Source: Skermanella mucosa (GTDB lineage Bacteria; Pseudomonadota; Alphaproteobacteria; Azospirillales; Azospirillaceae). From it: a stretch of 64,000 nucleotides of DNA. The position numbers and the translations under genes are program-made. Below the pieces are notes generated by a model. It saw only the letters and a list, made by a program, of their open reading frames with translations, was not told the origin of the DNA and did not search any database. This document shows, piece by piece, positions 18,601-26,616 of the stretch. How positions within the stretch are numbered: position 1 is the stretch's first letter; the number at the start of each line of letters is the position of its first letter. The stretch is from NCBI RefSeq assembly GCF_016765655.2, contig NZ_CP086106.1, positions 4,391,001 to 4,455,000 on the forward strand, given 5' to 3'.

Positions 18601-18867
18601 GACGTCCAGCTTGCGCAGCCGCGCCATGTCCGGCTCCGCGGCGCCGGGCAGGCTGGCGAGCCGGGCGCCGGCCACCGACAGGGTCGGCCGGGGCAGCAGG
18701 GCCAGGTCGATGTCGCCGTCCAGGGTGACCGCGCGGCCGGTGGCGGCGCTGATCCGCTCGGCGATATCCACCTTGTAGCTGTTCCAGTCGATCAGGCTGG
18801 GAATCACGAGGACGGCGCCGACGACAAGCAGCAGGACGGCCAGGAATCCGATGAGAAGCTTCTTCAC
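15631..18867 (-). CDS. AsmA family protein (large inner-membrane-anchored lipid-transfer type)
   Basis: The GTG at 18867 gives KKLLIGFLAVLLLVVGAVLV as an N-terminal membrane anchor followed by PSLIDWNSYKVDIAERISAA, the AsmA start. The protein is 1078 residues. The AsmA domain fills the first several hundred residues and an AsmA_2-type region ends near VDLTDGVLNLDLDLGTVGN. AsmA/YhdP/TamB relatives bridge the periplasm and help move phospholipids or limit outer-membrane protein assembly. A GTG at 18909 would add 14 residues before the anchor, which I think less likely. It is divergent from the DUF4169 gene. Confidence 0.88.
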   Translation of the reverse strand: MKKLLIGFLAVLLLVVGAVLVIPSLIDWNSYKVDIAERISAATGRAVTLDGDIDLALLPRPTLSVAGARLASLPGAAEPDMARLRKLDVRVAFMPLLSGRIQVQSIALIEPVIALEVMRDGRRNWDFTPAGNAALPSNRFAEAVQLDKVTIENGTVVYRDATAAIHERVESVDAQIVAGSLVGPFQIQGSVLARGVPLAVELTAGRMGEGGALPVRVALRQPDAAGTLRFAGIVITGAEARVQGDLRAEGPDLRPATAAVLKAAGEPPSAELPGVLRQPFAFRTAVNASTRLVELNGIELQVGDTRGTGALKYLPAAVASQGAAGPAQGELALTFNRFDLDSWAALGSDGAPAFRLPAGLLGKLTLNIDALNYRGNIVRQARLDAGLENGSMTLRRLSALLPGGADVAVTGTLTAERGLPVVDVSVDANADNLRALLEWLGYSVDRVPADRLRKFSMTSRLTGRPDNFQFAGLDLRVDTSRMTGGVAYVDRGRPGFGARLEIDRLNLDAYAPDLTGVTDTGEVHVRPEGVARPDVAGWLEGFDANLNAEIGTLTVSGVPVQQAGFDGTLSNGSLSVRQFRAADAAGISGTVQGGIRKLKPLDDIDLSVDLKAGSLVPFSRAFPAAWPATLPADRLGEAALKGRVAGDSERLALDLTFAGGGGSVQAGGSLSQVATAPNYDIKVRATHPDAARLVQLFAPDWRPAGTLGAFDVYAEVAGSESALSLSAIQGMAGPVSVQGETTIDLAGERPVIDARLQTGEIVIDRFLQSSSRALVVPSLIQPALAAEGELWSETPVSLDWLRAVDGKFALTSRAIVHDDRRLADPAVRARLEGGILTVEQLDGGAFGGRIGLSGSLAAVPGEPPRVAAKLAVVDADLSRLRTGPAGVDLTDGVLNLDLDLGTVGNSPAALVAALGGSGRVVIREGTLSGMDLEGALAAVAGADKPQRTLDQLARAMAGGESPFDRLAGTLEIEQGVVRSDDLAMTAPNADITGGGSANLAEWSLDLGLGVKLIADPELPAFGLTLAGPLDRPRRSLDTGELAEFLESRAAESSRRKAADAGPVPPGAVVVPVEPDPSR

Positions 18868-19126
18868 GAGGGGTCCGCCGATACCATTCGTTCCAGTGGC
18901 CCGGGGCACCAGGGTCCGGTCATGGTGCTGCCGAGGGGGGCGCCGTCCGTACTATGGATGCCGATCCCGCCGTTACCGCCCGATTGGGCGAGTATGCGGG
19001 ACCGGGTACCTGCGCTAAGCTAAAGAAGCAGGCGTGTTTAAGCAAACCACCATTGCTCCAAGTCGCAATTTCGGCTTACGCAAGGCGATTTGTAGGCACA
19101 GACAACAAACAGGGCGGGACCATCCC

Positions 19127-19309
19127 ATGGGAGACGTCGTCAATCTGAACCGCTTCCGCAAGGCGCGGGAGAAGAGCGAGCGGGAAGCCCAGGCGGCGGC
19201 CAACCGGGCGAAGCACGGGCGCACGCGCGAGCAGCGCGCCCGAGAGAAGGACGAGGCGGTGCGCCGGGCGAAGGACCTGGAAGGGAAGAAAATAGACGAC
19301 CCTGTCTAG
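19127..19309 (+). CDS. DUF4169 family protein
   Basis: This 60-residue, highly charged helical protein begins MGDVVNLNRFRKAREKSERE and continues with RTREQRAREKDEAVRRA, which matches the short DUF4169 family of alphaproteobacteria. Its function is unknown. It looks like a single long helix or coiled coil. In several alphaproteobacteria I recall this family sitting beside fumC and a ribbon-helix-helix gene; here it is about 10 kb away from that pair. Confidence 0.78.
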   Translation: MGDVVNLNRFRKAREKSEREAQAAANRAKHGRTREQRAREKDEAVRRAKDLEGKKIDDPV

Positions 19310-19429
19310 TTAACGCAAAACTAAGTTTGCGGAATTACAGCATCGTGAAAGATTCGCTCTTACCCCAAAGGTAAAATGCGCTACATTGTCGCAGATCGCT
19401 GCCCAGTGTGGGCTTTTGGGGAGGCCACG

Positions 19430-20233
19430 ATGACTTACGCTCACAATAAAGCGAACGGCTCGCACGCCGGCTCGTCTCACGCATCCGCGGTTCCGCACAT
19501 CCGCTCCGTCAGCCTGGACCGTCCCTGGGCTTGGCTTTCGGCGGGATGGGACGACTTCAGCCGCGCCCCCATGGTCAGCCTGAGCTACGGCATCGCCCTG
19601 GTGGCCGTCAGCTATATGCTCGTCCTCGGTCTTTCGTCGGTCGGCCTGTTCTACCTGGTATTGCCGCTGGTCGCCGGCTTCATGCTGGTGGGACCGATCG
19701 TCGCGGTCGGCCTCTACGAGGTCAGCCGGCTGCATGGCGAGGGGCGGCCCGCCGGGCTGTCGGATGCCTTCGGCGCCTATGCCCGCAACGCCGGCCAGAT
19801 CGCCGGTATCGGGCTGGCGCTGATGCTGATGCTTCTGTTCTGGGTCCGGGTGGCCCTGCTGGTGTTCGCGCTGTTCTTCAGCTACCAGCCTCCGACCCTG
19901 GAAGGCTTCGTCAACACCGTCTTCTTCACCGAGCAGGGCATCATGTTCCTGATCGTCGGCTCGGCCATCGGCGGCGTCATCGCCTCGGCCGTCTTCGCGG
20001 TCACCGCGCTCTCGATCCCGATGCTGCTGGACCGCGACACCGACCTGTTCACCGCGATCACCACCAGCATCACCGGGGTGATGAAGAACTGGAAGACCAT
20101 GGCCGGCTGGGCCGGGCTGATCGTCCTGTTCACCGCGGCCGGGCTCGCCACCGCCTTCATCGGCCTCGCCCTGGCGCTGCCGCTGATCGCCCACGCCAGC
20201 TGGCACGCCTACAAGGACATCGTCGGCGACTGA
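19430..20233 (+). CDS. DUF2189 family integral membrane protein
   Basis: The ATG at 19430 follows GGGGAGG at a five-base spacing. The 267-residue product has a short soluble start ending VRSVSLDRPWAWLSAGWDDF-like sequence and then about six membrane helices, including the Gly-rich SIGLFYLVLPLVAGF-type segment and a final LALALPLIAHASWHAYKD. This layout matches DUF2189, inner-membrane proteins sometimes linked with cytochrome c oxidase genes. No partner is nearby. Function unknown. Confidence 0.85.
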   Translation: MTYAHNKANGSHAGSSHASAVPHIRSVSLDRPWAWLSAGWDDFSRAPMVSLSYGIALVAVSYMLVLGLSSVGLFYLVLPLVAGFMLVGPIVAVGLYEVSRLHGEGRPAGLSDAFGAYARNAGQIAGIGLALMLMLLFWVRVALLVFALFFSYQPPTLEGFVNTVFFTEQGIMFLIVGSAIGGVIASAVFAVTALSIPMLLDRDTDLFTAITTSITGVMKNWKTMAGWAGLIVLFTAAGLATAFIGLALALPLIAHASWHAYKDIVGD

Positions 20234-20248
20234 GCGGCCAAGCCGGGA

Positions 20249-21364
20249 TCAAGGTCCGGCTATCGACCCCAAGGGAACGAGGCGCGTCACATGGCCCATC
20301 TTGCGGCCGGGGCGCGCCTCAGCCTTTCCATAGAGATGAAGCCGGGCGCCGGGTTCGGCCAGGAGCGCCTGCCACTGGTCCACGTCCGAGCCGATCAGGT
20401 TCTTCATCACGGCGTCGGCGGTGCGCTCGACCGATCCGAGCGGAAGGCCGCAGACGGCGCGGACCAGCTGCTCGAACTGGCTGGCGGCGCAGGCGTCGAT
20501 AGTCCAGTGGCCGGAATTGTGCGGCCGGGGAGCCACCTCGTTGACCAGCACCTCCCCATCGCGGGTGACGAACATCTCCACCGCCAGCACGCCGACGAAC
20601 TGGAGCGCCTGGGCGATCCGGCAGGCGATCCGCCCGGCCTCGTCCGCGATCTCCGGCGCCACGGCGGCGGGCGCGATCGTCTCGTCCAGGATGTGGTCGG
20701 CGTGCCGGTTCTCGACCGCCGGATAGGCCGCCATGGCGCCGTCCTGCCCCCGGGCGACGATCACCGAGATTTCCAGCGCGAAATCGACGAACCCCTCCAC
20801 GATGGCGTCCACGCCGCCGATGCTTTTCCAGGCGTCCACCGGCGCCACGTCGCCGGTCAGCTTGACCTGCCCCTTGCCGTCATAGCCCATGCGGGCCGAC
20901 TTCATCACGCAGGGCGTCCCGATCTCCTGGAAGGCGGAGGCTGCCTGGCCGGGGCAGCGGGCCGGCCGCCAGGGCGCCGTGGCGATGCCGAGGCGGTTGA
21001 CGAAGTCCTTCTCCAGCAGGCGGTCCTGGGCGATGGCGAGCACGCCGGGGCCGGGATGGACCGGGACGAACTTGGCGAGGAAGGCGACGGTCTGGACCGG
21101 GATGTTCTCCCACTCCAGCGTGACCACGTCGACCGAGCGGGCGAACCGGGCCAGCGCCTCGTGGTCGCCGTAGCCGGCCACGGTCTCCGCCGCGGAGACC
21201 TGGGCGCACGGGCTGTCCCGGTCGGGCGAATAGACATGGGTCCTGTAGCCCAGCCGGGCCGCCGCCAATGCCGTCATCCGGCCGAGCTGGCCGCCGCCGA
21301 GCATGCCGATGGTGCCGCCCGGGGCGACGGTCCGCACGGGACCTCCCGTCACGGGGCCGGTCAT
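20249..21364 (-). CDS. purK: 5-(carboxyamino)imidazole ribonucleotide synthase
   Basis: PurK uses ATP to carboxylate AIR to N5-CAIR in purine synthesis. The 371-residue protein has the N-terminal [19 protein letters not shown] nucleotide-fold motif, an ATP-grasp domain with [15 protein letters not shown] and the metal-binding [14 protein letters not shown] near residue 270. Its ATG overlaps the purE stop by four bases (ATGA), so PurE makes the substrate-product pair with it. The stop lies 15 bases from the convergent DUF2189 stop. Confidence 0.97.
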   Translation of the reverse strand: MTGPVTGGPVRTVAPGGTIGMLGGGQLGRMTALAAARLGYRTHVYSPDRDSPCAQVSAAETVAGYGDHEALARFARSVDVVTLEWENIPVQTVAFLAKFVPVHPGPGVLAIAQDRLLEKDFVNRLGIATAPWRPARCPGQAASAFQEIGTPCVMKSARMGYDGKGQVKLTGDVAPVDAWKSIGGVDAIVEGFVDFALEISVIVARGQDGAMAAYPAVENRHADHILDETIAPAAVAPEIADEAGRIACRIAQALQFVGVLAVEMFVTRDGEVLVNEVAPRPHNSGHWTIDACAASQFEQLVRAVCGLPLGSVERTADAVMKNLIGSDVDQWQALLAEPGARLHLYGKAEARPGRKMGHVTRLVPLGSIAGP

Positions 21365-21891
21365 GGCGCGACCTCCGCCGGAATCTCGGCCACGGCGCCG
21401 GTCTGCCGCTCCCGCCAGGCGTCGAGCGCCCGGGCGATGGACCCGTCCGACAGCGCCAGGACGGCCGCCGCCAGCAGGGCCGCGTTGATGGCGCCCGGCT
21501 TGCCGATCGCCAGCGTCCCGACGGGAATGCCGCCGGGCATCTGGACGATCGACAGCAGGCTGTCCATGCCCTTCAGCGAATGGCTCTCGATCGGCACGCC
21601 GAACACCGGCAGCGGGGTCATGGCGGCGGCCATGCCCGGCAGATGGGCGGCGCCGCCGGCTCCGGCCACGATCACCTTGATGCCGCGGCCGCGGGCGCCC
21701 GAGGCGTACTCGTAGAGGCGCTGCGGCGTGCGGTGGGCCGAGACGATACGGGCCTCGAACGGGACGCCGAGCGCGTCGAGGACGTCGGCGCCGTGCTTCA
21801 TGGTCGGCCAGTCGGACTGGCTGCCCATGATGATGCCGACCAGCGGCGCCGGGGCGGAATCGGGGATCGGTGTTGCGTTGGCGCTGGTCAC
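21361..21891 (-). CDS. purE: N5-carboxyaminoimidazole ribonucleotide mutase
   Basis: PurE class I moves the carboxyl of N5-CAIR to give CAIR. The 176-residue product has the substrate loop [14 protein letters not shown], then VSAHRTP with the catalytic His, and [12 protein letters not shown]. The start is a GTG at 21891 with no clear ribosome-binding site, giving about 16 residues before the conserved core. It overlaps purK and is the first gene of that pair; the DUF465 gene follows purK's strand further upstream. Confidence 0.97.
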   Translation of the reverse strand: MTSANATPIPDSAPAPLVGIIMGSQSDWPTMKHGADVLDALGVPFEARIVSAHRTPQRLYEYASGARGRGIKVIVAGAGGAAHLPGMAAAMTPLPVFGVPIESHSLKGMDSLLSIVQMPGGIPVGTLAIGKPGAINAALLAAAVLALSDGSIARALDAWRERQTGAVAEIPAEVAP

Positions 21892-21971
21892 TGTGGGCGG
21901 CCCGATGCTCGAAGTTTGGAAAACGGCGATTATAGGAACGCAGAACGGCGGAGCAAGCCCGCCCCGCCCGG

Positions 21972-22172
21972 TCAGGCGATGATGTCGGGGAGCAGCCGGC
22001 TTTCCAGCCGGGCGATCTGGTCCTTGAGCAGCAGCTTGCGCTTCTTGAGCCGCTGGATCTGGAGCTGGTCGAACGGAGCCTGCTCGCCGATGCGGGCGAT
22101 CACATCGTCGAGGTCGCGGTGCTCGCTGCGAAGCGACGCCAGCTTCTGCTGCAATATTTCCTGTTCATTCAT
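21972..22172 (-). CDS. DUF465 (YdcH family) small coiled-coil protein
   Basis: This 66-residue protein begins [20 protein letters not shown] and ends [20 protein letters not shown], the classic DUF465 helical hairpin. The function is unknown. It is 80 bases upstream of purE on the same strand and divergent from the phosphofructokinase gene. An in-frame extension upstream lacks family residues, so I used the internal ATG. Confidence 0.88.
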   Translation of the reverse strand: MNEQEILQQKLASLRSEHRDLDDVIARIGEQAPFDQLQIQRLKKRKLLLKDQIARLESRLLPDIIA

Positions 22173-22369
22173 CGGTAGGTACGCATCTTCGTGCAAAGCC
22201 GGGGCCGCCCGGACCGATCGGGGCCGGGATGTCGAGGGCGCGTTATAACAGAATTCCACGCCACCCGTGAGAGGCTTGCATGGGTGGTTGCGGCATTGGC
22301 GCGGTTTGGTAACACTGCCCTGGCCCTCTACGGGGCCTCGACACCGGTCACAGCGAAAGACGGGCGGAC

Positions 22370-23455
22370 ATGAAGGGTGAAAAGCGCATCGGCATCCTGA
22401 CCAGCGGCGGCGACTGCGCGGGTCTCAACGCGGTGATCCGCGCGGTGGTCCACCGGGCGACGCTGACCTACGGATGGCAGGTGATAGGGATCAAGGAAGG
22501 CACCATGGGCCTGCTGTCCCGGCCGGTCCAGTACGAGGTGCTCGACCTGGACATGGTCGGAAGCTCCATGATGCGCCAGGGCGGGACGATCCTGGGCACC
22601 ACCAACCGCGGGGACCCGTTCGCCTTCCCCATGTCGGACGGGACGGTCAAGGACCGCAGCGCCGAGATCGCCGGCGGCTACCGGGAGATGGGCCTGGACG
22701 CGCTGATCGGCATCGGCGGCGACGGCAGCTTCGCGATCCTGCGGAAGCTGGCGCAGCAATGCGGCATGAACCTGGTCGGCGTGCCCAAGACGATCGACAA
22801 CGACCTGGGCCTGACCGAGGTGTCGGTCGGCTACGACACCGCCGTCGCGGTCGCGACCGAGGCCCTCGACCGGCTCCAGCCGACGGCGGCCAGCCATGCC
22901 CGCGTCATGGTGCTGGAGGTGATGGGCCGCGACGCCGGGCACATCGCGCTGGCGGCCGGCATCGCGGGCGGCGCCGACGTGATCCTGATCCCGGAGATCC
23001 CGTTCCAGATGGACCGCATCGCCGACAAGATCCGCCAGGTCCGCAACCAGGGCCGGAACTTCGCGCTGGTCGTGGTGTCGGAAGCGGTCAAGACCACCGA
23101 GGGCAAGGAGATCCAGAAGGAATACCAGGGCGGCGAGAAGCGGTTCGGCGGCATCGGCAACTATATCGGCGAGCAGATCGCCGCGGCCACCGGCGCCGAG
23201 ACCCGCGTGACGGTGCTGGGCCATGTCCAGCGCGGCAGCATGCCCAGCCCGCGCGACCGGCTGATCGCCTCGGCCTTCGGCGTCCACGCGGTCGACCTGA
23301 TCGCCGAGGGCAAGTTCGACCGCATGGTCGCCTGGTCGAACCGCGAGGTGATCGACGTCTCGATCGAGGACGCCATCGCCCGCTACCAGGCGGTCGAGCT
23401 GGACGGCGCGCTGGTCAAGACCGCGCGCGGCCTGGGCATCTGCCTTGGCGACTGA
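22370..23455 (+). CDS. pfkA: 6-phosphofructokinase, group III (mixed-substrate) type
   Basis: The 361-residue product has the PFK start GILTSGGDCAGLNAVIRAVV, GGDGS at 116-120 and VPKTIDNDL at 138-146. G119 stands where E. coli PfkA has Gly104, the residue that favours ATP over pyrophosphate. K140 replaces E. coli Gly124, as in pyrophosphate-dependent and group III enzymes. The Gly/Lys pair is typical of group III ATP-using enzymes such as those of actinomycetes. It phosphorylates fructose 6-phosphate in glycolysis. The last codons overlap the start of the next gene by 11 bases. Confidence 0.93.
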   Translation: MKGEKRIGILTSGGDCAGLNAVIRAVVHRATLTYGWQVIGIKEGTMGLLSRPVQYEVLDLDMVGSSMMRQGGTILGTTNRGDPFAFPMSDGTVKDRSAEIAGGYREMGLDALIGIGGDGSFAILRKLAQQCGMNLVGVPKTIDNDLGLTEVSVGYDTAVAVATEALDRLQPTAASHARVMVLEVMGRDAGHIALAAGIAGGADVILIPEIPFQMDRIADKIRQVRNQGRNFALVVVSEAVKTTEGKEIQKEYQGGEKRFGGIGNYIGEQIAAATGAETRVTVLGHVQRGSMPSPRDRLIASAFGVHAVDLIAEGKFDRMVAWSNREVIDVSIEDAIARYQAVELDGALVKTARGLGICLGD

Positions 23456-23987
23456 CGGCGCAAAGGACCCGGCGGCGGACCCCGCCGGTGACCTGTGGCG
23501 GTTCGCGCTGGCGCTCTACGGCCGGCCGGGGGTGTCAGGCCACTGCCTGATGCTCCAGGACCGGCACGGATGCGACGTGACGGTGCTGCTGTTCGCCGCC
23601 TGGGCCGGGGCCGCGCGGGGCATCGCCCTGGCGGCGCGGGACCTGGCGGCGGCCCGGGCGGCGGTCGAGGCTTGGCACGGCGAGGTGGTCCGGCCCCTGC
23701 GCGCGGTCAGGCGCCGGCTGAAGCAGGGTCCGCCGCCGGCCCCGACCGGGCGGACCGGGGAACTTCGGGCCAGGATCCAGGCGATCGAGATCGAGGCGGA
23801 GCGGATCGAACTGGAAGTGCTGGCCGGCCACCTGCCCGGCCCCGCGGAGTTCCGGGGGCGGGCCACGCCGGAACTGGTGCTCGCCAACCTGGAGCTCGTG
23901 GCGCCGGGCCTGGAGGGGGAAGGCCGGGCAGCACTGGCCGCAGTCGCCGCGACGGCATATTCAATTGGTAATACCATCGAACTTTAG
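23445..23987 (+). CDS. TIGR02444 / DUF2390 family protein
   Basis: The 180-residue product has the DUF2390 landmarks LWRFALALYGRPGVSGHCLMLQ-type opening and DRHGCDVTVLLFAAWAG, followed by a long helical region. The start is a TTG at 23445 inside the last codons of pfkA, so the two are coupled. The family has no established function. The C-terminus ends YSIGNTIEL, where the coding frame passes through a TGGTAATACCA palindrome. Confidence 0.8.
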   Translation: MATDGAKDPAADPAGDLWRFALALYGRPGVSGHCLMLQDRHGCDVTVLLFAAWAGAARGIALAARDLAAARAAVEAWHGEVVRPLRAVRRRLKQGPPPAPTGRTGELRARIQAIEIEAERIELEVLAGHLPGPAEFRGRATPELVLANLELVAPGLEGEGRAALAAVAATAYSIGNTIEL

Positions 23988-24093
23988 GCTCGCCGGGGAG
24001 TTTCCTGAAGATATCCGAGCCGTAGCGTCTATCCTGTCATGGGACTGCAATGGATGCGGACGGGCCGAATTCTTCAAGGGAAGCACCGGCGCG

Positions 24094-24396
24094 ATGATGG
24101 AACTTATGTTTACGCTTAAAGGCTGCACTCCGACCGTCGAGGAACGCGCCCGGCGCCTGTTGAAGTTCGAACTGGGATACGAGGCGGCGGGATCGACCGT
24201 GACGGTGGCGACGCTGTTCGGCCGCTGCCATGTGGACCCCGGAGAGACCGCGCAGCACCTGATGCGCATCCCGCCGCACGACGCGGTCGATCACCTGGCC
24301 GACTGGATCCACAGTTTCCAGATTGACGGCGAGTTCTGCCCGGAACCGAAAGCCCTGGCCACCGCAGCGCTTCGCCACGCCGGACGGGCGGTGTGA
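24094..24396 (+). CDS. hypothetical protein, unrecognised
   Basis: From the ATG at 24094 the frame gives 100 residues: MMELMFTLKGCTPTVEERAR, then a strand-rich TVATLFGRCHVDPGETAQHL and a helical end. Codon use becomes typical of the genome only from about 24120. An open frame extends upstream to a TTG at 23965, but that part has atypical codons (ATA, AGG, TCT), so I did not include it. Three cysteines are present. I do not recognise a family. Confidence 0.45.
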   Translation: MMELMFTLKGCTPTVEERARRLLKFELGYEAAGSTVTVATLFGRCHVDPGETAQHLMRIPPHDAVDHLADWIHSFQIDGEFCPEPKALATAALRHAGRAV

Positions 24397-24471
24397 ACCG
24401 GCTCCAAGGTAGACGGGGAATGCACGCTCGGGCATAATCGGAGAACGTGCAGGAGACGGCGGACGGCAGCC

Positions 24472-24729
24472 ATGCCTCTTGATATCAAGGACCCGGAAGC
24501 TGACCGCCTGGCCAGCGAGCTAGCGCGGCGGCGCGGAGTGAGCGTCGCCGAAGCCGTGTTGGCGGCCCTTCGGGAGCAGATCAGGCGCGAAGACGAGAAG
24601 AGCAATTCGAGCGTCACTGCCGGAGAACTTCTCGAAATCGCCAAACGATACAGCAGCCTTCCCATTCTGGACGACCGGCCGGAGGAGGAAATCCTTGGCT
24701 ACGATCAGCATGGCCTCCCGCGACGATGA
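24472..24729 (+). CDS. vapB: type II antitoxin, VapB/Rv0623-like transcription factor
   Basis: This 85-residue protein has the PSK-type antitoxin N-terminus: MPLDIKDPEADRLASELARR then SVAEAVLAALREQIRRE, a DNA-binding helix pair. The C-terminal PILDDRPEEEILGYDQHGLP is the usual toxin-wrapping tail. Its TGA overlaps the toxin ATG by four bases. It would neutralise VapC and repress the operon. Confidence 0.9.
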   Translation: MPLDIKDPEADRLASELARRRGVSVAEAVLAALREQIRREDEKSNSSVTAGELLEIAKRYSSLPILDDRPEEEILGYDQHGLPRR

Positions 24730-25154
24730 TCGTCGATACCTCCGCGGTCATCGCGATTCTCGAGCTTGAACCCGAGGCTGCCGACTTCGCGGGTCTCATC
24801 GCGAAGGCCGATACCCCTTGGATCTCTGCGGTTGCCGTAGTCGAGGCTGGAATTCTGGCGGAAAGCCGACGTGGCCCGGCGGGTGCCGATGAATTGGACA
24901 GGTTTCTCGTCCGGGCCAAGTTTCAAATCATACCGTTCGACCATGTCCAGGCTCGGATCGCACGTCAGGCATTTCGCCGGTACGGCAAGGGCCGCCACCC
25001 GGCCAGCCTGAATTTCGGCGATTGCATCGCCTATTCCCTGTCAAAGGCTTCCGGCAAGCCTCTTCTGTTCAAAGGCAATGATTTCGGCAAAACCGATGTC
25101 ATCACCTGCTTACCCACGTCCCCGCTCCCCGTACAAGACGAGCCTATCGCATAG
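24726..25154 (+). CDS. vapC: type II toxin, VapC PIN-domain ribonuclease
   Basis: The 142-residue PIN protein has four acidic residues in the expected places: D4 (MIVDTSAV), E40 (VAVVEAGIL), D99 (NFGDC) and D119 (GNDF). These bind Mg2+ for RNA cleavage, often in tRNA. It overlaps vapB by ATGA. Its last 11 bases overlap the stop of the convergent ubiX gene. The module has no transposon or integrase beside it. Confidence 0.93.
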   Translation: MIVDTSAVIAILELEPEAADFAGLIAKADTPWISAVAVVEAGILAESRRGPAGADELDRFLVRAKFQIIPFDHVQARIARQAFRRYGKGRHPASLNFGDCIAYSLSKASGKPLLFKGNDFGKTDVITCLPTSPLPVQDEPIA

Positions 25155-25770
25155 GACCCCGCCCGCGCCTGACGCCGCCTTCCTCCACCGGTTCGCCCCA
25201 GCGGCGGACGAGACCGGCATCCAGGTCGAACATGTCGAGGACACGGCCGACGGTGTGGTCGATCAGGGCGTCCACCGTGTCCGGGCGGGCATAGAGGGCC
25301 GGGACCGGCGGGGCGATGACGGCGCCCATCTCGGCGAGCGAGACCAGGGTCCGCAGATGGCCGAGGTGGAGCGGGGTTTCCCGGACCATCAGGACGAGGC
25401 GGCGGCGTTCCTTCAGGACGACGTCGGCCGCCCGGGTCAGCAGCGTCGAGGTGACGCCGGTGGCGATCTCGCTCATGGTCCGGATCGAGCACGGCGCCAC
25501 CACCATGCCCAGGGTCCGGAAACTGCCGCTGGAGATCGCGGCGCCGATGTCCTGGATGGGATAGGCGACGGTCGCCAGGGCGCGGACGTCGGCGACCTTC
25601 AGGTCCGTCTCGCAGGCCAGGGTGACTTCCGCCGACCGGCTCATCACCAAGTGGGACTCGACGCCGAGCCGGTTGAGCGCCTCCAGCAGCCGGACGCCGT
25701 ACATCACGCCGGACGCGCCGCTGATTCCGACGATGAGGCGGAGCGGCCGGCCAGCGGCGCTGTCATCCAT
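25144..25770 (-). CDS. ubiX: flavin prenyltransferase UbiX
   Basis: UbiX attaches dimethylallyl to FMN to make the prenyl-FMN cofactor of UbiD decarboxylases, needed for ubiquinone synthesis. The 208-residue protein has GISGASGVMYGVRLLEAL at the start, the SGSFRTLGMVVAPCSIRTMS phosphate-binding region and RRRLVLMVRETPLHLGHLRT near residue 130. It begins six bases after trcR, so the two form an operon. The C-terminus overlaps the vapC stop. Confidence 0.95.
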   Translation of the reverse strand: MDDSAAGRPLRLIVGISGASGVMYGVRLLEALNRLGVESHLVMSRSAEVTLACETDLKVADVRALATVAYPIQDIGAAISSGSFRTLGMVVAPCSIRTMSEIATGVTSTLLTRAADVVLKERRRLVLMVRETPLHLGHLRTLVSLAEMGAVIAPPVPALYARPDTVDALIDHTVGRVLDMFDLDAGLVRRWGEPVEEGGVRRGRGPMR

Positions 25771-25776
25771 GGCGGA

Positions 25777-26472
25777 TCAGTCTACCGTCTCGTCCAGGTC
25801 GGAACCGTAGCCGCCGGCGTACTTGTCGCGGCCCCGGTCGTCGTCGTCATCGCGCCCGGCGGCAGCGGGCTCGTCGGCGAAGCCGGAGCCGCCTTCACCC
25901 TCGTACTCCTGATCCTCGCCCTCCTCGTCGGCCATCGTGACCGGGGCGCCGCCCGGACGGCGGATGGTGGCGATCGCCTCCTCCAGCTCGCGCTGGGTGC
26001 ACAGGCCCAGGAGCACGGGGCTGCGCGGCTTGATGTTGGGCGTGTTCCAGTGGGTCCGGTCGCGCACGGCGGCGATGGTCGGCTTGGTCGTGCCGATCAG
26101 GCGGCTTACCTGGGCGTCGGACAGGTCGGGGAACTGCTTGACGATCCAGGCGATGGCGTCCGGCTTGTCGCCGCGCTTGGTCACCGGGGTGTAGCGCGGC
26201 CCCTTGGAGCGGGAGACCGGCTGCGGCAGGTCCTGGACGAGCAGCCGGAGCTTGGCGTCGGGGTCCTTCTCGCACCGATCGATCTCCTCCTTGGAGAGCT
26301 GGCCGTTGGCGATCGGGTCGAGCCCGACCATGCCGACCGCCACCTCGCCGTCGGCGATCGCCTTGATCTCCAGCGAATGAAGGCCGCAGAAGGCTGCGAT
26401 CTGCTCGAAGGTGAGCGCGGTGTTTTCGACCAGCCAGACGGCGGTCGCTTTCGGCATCAATGGCAGGGGCAT
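25777..26472 (-). CDS. trcR: TrcR / DUF1013 cell-cycle transcriptional regulator
   Basis: The 231-residue product begins MPLPLMPKATAVWLVENTAL and contains the DUF1013 core GLHSLEIKAIADGEVAVGM, KGPRYTPVTKRGDKPDAIAW and LIGTTKPTIAAVRDRTHWN, which includes a helix-turn-helix. The C-terminal 50 residues are strongly acidic and low in complexity. TrcR is conserved across alphaproteobacteria and is described as a cell-cycle transcription factor. GGAGG lies four bases before the ATG. It is the first gene of an operon with ubiX. Confidence 0.9.
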   Translation of the reverse strand: MPLPLMPKATAVWLVENTALTFEQIAAFCGLHSLEIKAIADGEVAVGMVGLDPIANGQLSKEEIDRCEKDPDAKLRLLVQDLPQPVSRSKGPRYTPVTKRGDKPDAIAWIVKQFPDLSDAQVSRLIGTTKPTIAAVRDRTHWNTPNIKPRSPVLLGLCTQRELEEAIATIRRPGGAPVTMADEEGEDQEYEGEGGSGFADEPAAAGRDDDDDRGRDKYAGGYGSDLDETVD

Positions 26473-26616
26473 CGGTCCTCCGGAAACTCTCTGGCTGGCT
26501 CGTCGTTGCGCAAGCGCGACCCTTGATATCCAATATAGGGAGTCGGGACAGCGTCGGCGAGCAGGTTGGTCGTCGATAGTCTGTGCATGTACTTAAGGTC
26601 GGTCCGGGCTTTCAAC

